A stretch of 64,000 nucleotides of DNA from Thermomicrobiales bacterium (lineage in GTDB: Bacteria; Chloroflexota; Chloroflexia; Thermomicrobiales; UBA6265), in NCBI GenBank assembly GCA_041390825.1, contig JAWKPF010000014.1:61964-125963 (forward strand), written 5' to 3'. Below the pieces are notes generated by a model. That model ran no database searches and had not been told where the DNA came from. It saw only the letters and a program-made list of their open reading frames with translations. A program made the position numbers and the translations under genes. This document shows positions 59,800 through 64,000 of the stretch, piece by piece (within the stretch, counting starts at the first letter, position 1; every line of letters begins with the position of its first letter).

Positions 59800-61068
59800 A
59801 TGTCAACCAAGGCGATGGATTTCGATATCAAAGATCCGTCGCTGGCCCCAGATGGCCGGCGCAGGATCGATTGGGCTGCACGCGAGATGCCGGTGCTTCG
59901 GCAGATCACCGAGCAGTTTGCGCGGGAGAAGCCGTTCGAAGGGTTGCGGCTGCTCTGTTGCGCGCACATCACCACCGAGACTGCCAACCTCGCCCTCGCG
60001 TTCCAGGCAGGCGGCGCGGACGCGGTGCTCTGCGCCAGCAACCCGCTCTCCACGCAAGACGATGTCGCCGCGGCGTTGGTGGATGCGGGTATTCCGGTCT
60101 TCGCGATCAAGGGTGAAGACGCCGAGACCTACAACCGGCACATTCAGTCAGCGCTCGATCACAAGCCGAATCTGGTGATCGACGACGGCGCGGACGTGGT
60201 GACATCGTTGCACACGAACCGCAAGGAACTCCTGCCGGACGTCATCGGCGGCACGGAAGAGACGACCACCGGAATCATCCGCGATCAGGCGATGGAGAAG
60301 GATGGCGTCCTCGCGTTTCCGATCATGGCGGTCAACGACGCCGACACTAAGCACTTCTTCGACAACCGCTACGGCACCGGCCAGAGCACGGTGGACGGAA
60401 TCTTGCGCGCCACCAACATCCTGCTCTCCGGCAAGACCGCCGTGGTAGCCGGCTACGGTTGGTGTGGCAAGGGCATCGCCATGCGGATGCGTGGCATGGG
60501 AGCCCGCGTGATCGTCACCGAAATCGACCCGGTGCGCGCGCTCGAGGCGGCAATGGACGGTTTCGAAGTCACCACCATGGCGCGCGCCGCGGCACGCGGC
60601 GATCTTTTCGTGACGGCAACCGGCAACATCAACGTCATCGACCGCGACGATTTCGCCCAGATGAAAGACGGCGCGATCATGGCCAATTCCGGCCACTTCA
60701 ATGCCGAGGTCAATATCGCCGCGCTCGACGAAATGGCTGGGGAGGGGGTTCGCACCCTGCGCCCGTTCGTCCAGGAATACGCGATCGCGCCCGACCAGAA
60801 GTTGATCGTCCTCGGAGAGGGACGGCTCATTAACCTGGCCGCCGCCGAGGGACACCCGGCCAGTGTCATGGACATGAGCTTCGCCAATCAGGCGCTCGCG
60901 GCCGCCTATCTGGTGCGTGAGGGCAAGAATCTCGAGAACCGTGTCTATCGCATTCCGCTCGAGATCGATCACGAGATCGCCCGGCTAAAGCTCGCCGCGA
61001 TGGAAATCGAAATCGACACGCTCACCGAGGAGCAGAACACCTATTTGAACTCCTGGGAGCTGCACTAG
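59800..61068 (+). CDS. ahcY: Adenosylhomocysteinase
   Basis: NAD-dependent hydrolysis of S-adenosylhomocysteine to adenosine and homocysteine. Present are CCAHITTETANLALAF, the catalytic EETTTGIIR (lysine/aspartate region continues AFPIMAVNDADTKHFFDN), GTGQSTVDGILRATN, the NAD Rossmann motif VVAGYGWCGKGIAMRMRG and GHFNAEVNIA. At 422 residues it is the short form without the 40-residue insert of proteobacterial enzymes. ATG at 59800 has GGGAGAAGG immediately upstream. Middle gene of a kinase-ahcY-metK operon that closes the methyl cycle. Confidence 0.96.
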   Translation: MSTKAMDFDIKDPSLAPDGRRRIDWAAREMPVLRQITEQFAREKPFEGLRLLCCAHITTETANLALAFQAGGADAVLCASNPLSTQDDVAAALVDAGIPVFAIKGEDAETYNRHIQSALDHKPNLVIDDGADVVTSLHTNRKELLPDVIGGTEETTTGIIRDQAMEKDGVLAFPIMAVNDADTKHFFDNRYGTGQSTVDGILRATNILLSGKTAVVAGYGWCGKGIAMRMRGMGARVIVTEIDPVRALEAAMDGFEVTTMARAAARGDLFVTATGNINVIDRDDFAQMKDGAIMANSGHFNAEVNIAALDEMAGEGVRTLRPFVQEYAIAPDQKLIVLGEGRLINLAAAEGHPASVMDMSFANQALAAAYLVREGKNLENRVYRIPLEIDHEIARLKLAAMEIEIDTLTEEQNTYLNSWELH

Positions 61069-61106
61069 ACCGTCTGCGAACGAAAAACGGTGAGGGAACA
61101 ACACGC

Positions 61107-62312
61107 ATGATGAGCCGTTCGAATGGCACGGAATCGGCCTTTTTTACATCGGAGTCGGTGACCGAGGGACATCCGGACAAGGTCTGCGACCAAATCTCAG
61201 ACGCCGTCCTCGACGCCGTGCTGGCTGACGATCCGTTCGGACGCGTCGCCTGTGAGTCGGCCGCGACGACCGGATTGATCATGGTCTTTGGCGAGATCAC
61301 GACCAGCACCTACGTGGAGATTCCCGAGCTCGTGCGTCAGGTCATCCGGGACATTGGCTATACCGACTCGTCGCATGGCTTCGATGCAGAAACATGCGGT
61401 GTCCTCGTCTCCCTGAAAGCGCAAAGCCCGGAGATTGCCGGCGGAGTCGGCGCGGCGCTGGAAGTGCGCGAGAAAGCCAACGCGCAAGACAAGTACGACC
61501 AGATCGGCGCCGGCGACCAGGGCATGATGATTGGGTACGCCTGCAACGAGACGCCTGAGCTCATGCCGATGCCGATCGCGCTCTCTCACCGCATCGCACG
61601 GGAACTCTCGGTCGCACGCAAGACCGACAGCCTCCCATGGTTGCTGCCGGACGGCAAGAGCCAGGTCACGGTCGAGTACGAGAACGGCAAACCGGTTCGC
61701 GTGGATGCCATCGTCGTCTCCACCCAGCACCACCCGACCGTCCACAACGACGAGATCAGGGAAGGTGTGCTCGACATGGTCATCGGCAAGGCAGTGCCCG
61801 GTGAAATGCTCGACAAGACCACCAAGTATTTCGTCAATCCGAGCGGCCGCTTCACCCTTGGTGGACCGATTGCCGATGCAGGGCTGACCGGGCGCAAGAT
61901 CATCGTCGACACCTACGGCGGCATGGCGCGGCACGGTGGTGGCGCGTTCTCAGGCAAGGACGCGACCAAGGTCGACCGTTCGGGCGCCTATGCGGCCCGA
62001 TATGTCGCCAAGAACTTCGTGGCGGCAGGTCTGGCCGAGCGGTTCGAACTGCAGATTTCATACGCAATCGGGATGGCGCAGCCGGTTTCGATCATGGTCG
62101 AAACGCACGGCACCGGCGTGGTTTCGGACGAGAAGTTGACCCAGCTCGTGCGGGAGCACTTCGACCTGCGTCCGGCCGCGATCATCGACACGCTCGACTT
62201 GCGCCGGCCGATCTTTCGACAGACAGCCGCCTACGGTCACTTCGGCCGCCCCGACCTCGATCTTCCCTGGGAGAAGACCGACAAGGCCGAGGCGCTCAAG
62301 GCTGCCGTGTAG
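61107..62312 (+). CDS. metK: S-adenosylmethionine synthetase
   Basis: Makes SAM from methionine and ATP. The N-terminal FFTSESVTEGHPDKVCDQIS and AATTGLIMVFGEITT, the flexible loop IGAGDQGMMIGYACNE (DQGxMFGYA form), and GGAFSGKDATKVDRSGAYAAR with the phosphate-binding GKD are all standard. 401 residues is normal. ATG 61107 or the adjacent ATG 61110 may start. Last gene of the methyl-cycle operon, with a bidirectional terminator after it. Confidence 0.96.
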   Translation: MMSRSNGTESAFFTSESVTEGHPDKVCDQISDAVLDAVLADDPFGRVACESAATTGLIMVFGEITTSTYVEIPELVRQVIRDIGYTDSSHGFDAETCGVLVSLKAQSPEIAGGVGAALEVREKANAQDKYDQIGAGDQGMMIGYACNETPELMPMPIALSHRIARELSVARKTDSLPWLLPDGKSQVTVEYENGKPVRVDAIVVSTQHHPTVHNDEIREGVLDMVIGKAVPGEMLDKTTKYFVNPSGRFTLGGPIADAGLTGRKIIVDTYGGMARHGGGAFSGKDATKVDRSGAYAARYVAKNFVAAGLAERFELQISYAIGMAQPVSIMVETHGTGVVSDEKLTQLVREHFDLRPAAIIDTLDLRRPIFRQTAAYGHFGRPDLDLPWEKTDKAEALKAAV

Positions 62313-62346
62313 GCTCGAGCGCCAAGCAATTTACTGTCGCAAGCAA

Positions 62347-62380
62347 GAGAAGCGGAGCGCAAGCCAGCGCTCCGCTTCTC
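62347..62380. terminator. Bidirectional terminator between metK and greA
   Basis: GAGAAGCGGAGCGC (62347-62360) and GCGCTCCGCTTCTC (62367-62380) form a perfect 14-pair stem with loop AAGCCA. It lies between two converging genes. The plus side is followed by GCATTGTGTT and the minus side by TTGCTTGCG, so T-runs are short on both, but the stem is very stable. Confidence 0.78.
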
Positions 62381-62398
62381 GCATTGTGTTGGAGGAGA

Positions 62399-62866
62399 TC
62401 ACTCCACTCGCAGAATGGTCACCATCTGCGAGCCTGCAGGTGTCGGCACCTCTGCTTTTTCGCCTGGACGCTTGCCCAACAATGCTGCGCCGATCGGCGA
62501 CTGATTCGAAATCTTGCCTTCCGTCGGCTTGGCTTCGATCGCGCCAACGATCGTGTAGCGCTCCTCTTCACCATCCCAGTCGATCGTGACGGTCGAACCG
62601 ACCCCAACGGCGCCGTTACTGGCCGGAAGATCGTCGACGATTACCGCGTTGCGAAAGAGCGTGTCGAGATCGGCGATTCGGCGCTCGTTCATCATCTGAT
62701 CGTGGCGGGCCGCATCGTACGCCGAGTTTTCGCGCAGATCGCCATGAGAGCGTGCCTCAGCAACGATTGCTGCGATTTCGGGACGGCGAACCTCGCGCAA
62801 ATACTCGAGCTCCTCCCGGAGTCGCTCGTAACCCTCCCGCGTCACGGGAACTGGCTCGGACATCAT
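62399..62866 (-). CDS. greA: Transcription elongation factor GreA
   Basis: Enters the RNA polymerase secondary channel and stimulates cleavage of backtracked RNA. The N-terminal coiled coil has VTREGYERLREELEYLREV and the acidic tip in EARSHGDLRENSAYDAAR. The C-terminal FKBP-like domain includes TIVGAIEAKPTEGKISNQSP and GKRPGEKAEVPTPAG. 155 residues is usual. ATG 62866 or the next codon may be the start. The gene is alone apart from ridA upstream at 51 bases. Confidence 0.95.
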   Translation of the reverse strand: MMSEPVPVTREGYERLREELEYLREVRRPEIAAIVAEARSHGDLRENSAYDAARHDQMMNERRIADLDTLFRNAVIVDDLPASNGAVGVGSTVTIDWDGEEERYTIVGAIEAKPTEGKISNQSPIGAALLGKRPGEKAEVPTPAGSQMVTILRVE

Positions 62867-62917
62867 GGTGACAACTCCTGTTTCAACAGTGTCCGCGTGC
62901 AGACGACACTGCCACGG

Positions 62918-63367
62918 TCAGGCAATTTCGAATGTGCACTCGATCTCGACCGGAATGCCGGTCGGAAGAGAAACGAATCCAACCGCGGAGCGAGAACCAT
63001 ACCCCGATTCGCCAAAGACTTCGACAAACAGATCGGAGCAACCGTTGATGACTTTCGGATGGTCTTCGAAATCGGGCGTGGCGTTCACCATGCCGAGCAA
63101 CTTGACGAGCCGCTTGATTCGGTCGAGATCGCCAAGCGCGTCCTGGGCAGTTGCGAGGATGCTCAGACCGGTCGAGCGCGCGGCGGCATAACCATCTTCG
63201 ACCGACATATCCGCGCCTAGCTTGCCCTTGGCAATTTCAGGTCCAGGACCAGTTCCCGAGATGAAGAGCAGGTTTCCGGTTTGCACATAGCGCACATACG
63301 TCGCAACTGGCCGCACTGGTTCCGGCAGCACGATCCCGAGATCTCTCAACCGTTCATCGACACTCAT
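62918..63367 (-). CDS. RidA/YjgF family protein
   Basis: A 149-residue member of the Rid superfamily. LFISGTGPG, LVKLLGMVNATPDFEDHP, GSRSAVGFVSLPTGIPVEIE show the fold and the conserved Arg and Glu (RSAVG, VEIE), which in RidA form the enamine/imine deaminase pocket. The sequence is of the longer Rid subgroup rather than canonical RidA. It lies 98 bases downstream of a PLP aminotransferase gene; Rid proteins detoxify reactive intermediates of PLP enzymes, so the pairing makes sense. A weak hairpin lies between them (63397-63427). Confidence 0.87.
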   Translation of the reverse strand: MSVDERLRDLGIVLPEPVRPVATYVRYVQTGNLLFISGTGPGPEIAKGKLGADMSVEDGYAAARSTGLSILATAQDALGDLDRIKRLVKLLGMVNATPDFEDHPKVINGCSDLFVEVFGESGYGSRSAVGFVSLPTGIPVEIECTFEIA

Positions 63368-63464
63368 GACTTCACTTCCCTTTCATCGACTGAGAAGGGA
63401 CGACCGGGCATCAACCCGGCCGTTCCCGCTTATGCGTAGCGTGTTTTCTCGGGCAGGAAGAATT

Positions 63465-64000
63465 CTATCTCCAGCCGAGCGCATCCCCAATTCGCTGAAT
63501 CGACTCTTCCAGCAGATCGTCTGCCGTCGCGAACGACACTCTGAAGTGACCTTCGCCCGCTTGGCCGAATGCGATACCCGGGGTTACCGCAACTCGCGCC
63601 TCCTGCAGCAGCTTGGCGCCGAGATCGATCGAAGACATTCCGGTCTCTCGAGCGTCCGGGAAGGCATAGAACGCACCCTCTGGCAACGGGCACTTGATGC
63701 CCTTGACCTTGCTGAGTCCGTTGGTCACGAGGTGCCGGCGGCGGTCCCACGCCTCGACCATCTCGCCAATCGACTCCTGCGGACCTGACAACGCCTCGAC
63801 CGCGGCCGCTTGCACGAACGACGTTGCCTGGGAAACGGAATGGCTCTGGACCTTCCCCATTTCGTCGATGAATGGCTTCGGTCCGGCGACGTAGCCAAGC
63901 CGCCATCCGGTCATTGCATACGCCTTGGAAAGCCCGTTGAATGTGAGCGTGCGGTCCCACATTCCGGGGAAATTGGCGATGCTGTAGTGCTTTCGCCCGC
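63465..64000 (-). CDS. Class I/II PLP aminotransferase, C-terminal part, truncated by window end
   Basis: Only the C-terminal 178 residues or so are in the window. The frame enters at GRKHYSIANFPGMWDR and continues TFNGLSKAYAMTGWRLGYV with the PLP lysine in SKAYAM, then a C-terminal domain with VTPGIAFGQAGEGHFRVSFA holding the carboxylate-binding arginine (FRVSFA). This matches aspartate/aromatic aminotransferases of fold type I. Substrate cannot be told from this half. The gene continues beyond base 64000. Followed by ridA. Confidence 0.88.
   Translation of the reverse strand, partial: GRKHYSIANFPGMWDRTLTFNGLSKAYAMTGWRLGYVAGPKPFIDEMGKVQSHSVSQATSFVQAAAVEALSGPQESIGEMVEAWDRRRHLVTNGLSKVKGIKCPLPEGAFYAFPDARETGMSSIDLGAKLLQEARVAVTPGIAFGQAGEGHFRVSFATADDLLEESIQRIGDALGWR

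Noticed and set aside
63397..63427. Terminator between the aminotransferase and ridA
   Set aside because: The hairpin has bulges and no T-run on the minus strand; probably not an efficient terminator.

Overview
The window is a gene-dense, GC-rich bacterial chromosome segment with about 58 protein genes, one tRNA and short intergenic gaps. I see no insertion sequence, integrase, prophage or CRISPR array. Gene content (FhaA/FhaB-type FHA proteins, HspR-like regulator beside a DnaJ, DUF951, VanW-family surface protein, RicT, T-box-controlled ileS, LexA with a Gram-positive-type SOS box) and frequent GTG/TTG starts suggest a Chloroflexota bacterium, possibly Thermomicrobia. That placement is inference from gene content, not a phylogeny.

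Layout. 1-4.9 kb: pheS-pheT-hisD with 4-base stop/start overlaps. 4.9-7.9 kb, minus strand: rpe, a degenerate PP2C-like membrane protein, an amidohydrolase and ruvA. 8-12.1 kb: fhaA, fhaB, a VanW protein and a family 2 glycosyltransferase. 12.2-17.8 kb, minus strand: comEA-comEC, tRNA-Glu, a sugar nucleotidyltransferase, prmA and a PDZ/radical-SAM protein. 18-24.7 kb: the repair genes mfd, mutS2 and lexA, the last with a textbook LexA operator inside its promoter. 24.9-29.9 kb: a DUF4126 protein, dnaJ, an hspR-like gene, purA, fabZ and a glycosyltransferase. 29.9-33.4 kb: a four-gene membrane-stress module (zinc-ribbon membrane protein, DUF4178-like protein, PspA, SPFH/zinc-ribbon protein) closed by a terminator. 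33.7-36.1 kb: gyrA with unusual residues in the quinolone region.

36.2-41.2 kb: a membrane protein and PHP phosphatase on the minus strand, then nadD and secD-secF. 41.3-43.7 kb: a proton-pumping pyrophosphatase gene with a structured, terminator-bearing leader and two compensating frameshifts. 43.7-47.5 kb: an FAD oxidoreductase, an MBL-fold hydrolase, pyrB, DUF951 and ybaB. 47.6-53.6 kb, minus strand: DUF2085, NERD, holB, ricT, a small protein and recN. 53.7-55.1 kb: PAP2 phosphatase and GDPD, overlapping. 55.1-58.6 kb: ileS behind a transcriptional T-box. 58.7-62.3 kb: a methyl-cycle operon (PfkB kinase, probably adenosine kinase; ahcY; metK). The window ends with greA, ridA and a truncated aminotransferase on the minus strand.

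Most of the window is housekeeping. The parts most worth a second look are the PspA/SPFH module, the FHA cluster with its pseudo-phosphatase, the hppA leader and frameshifts, and a recurring extended -10 promoter motif (ATGGTAGAAT) upstream of several unrelated genes.
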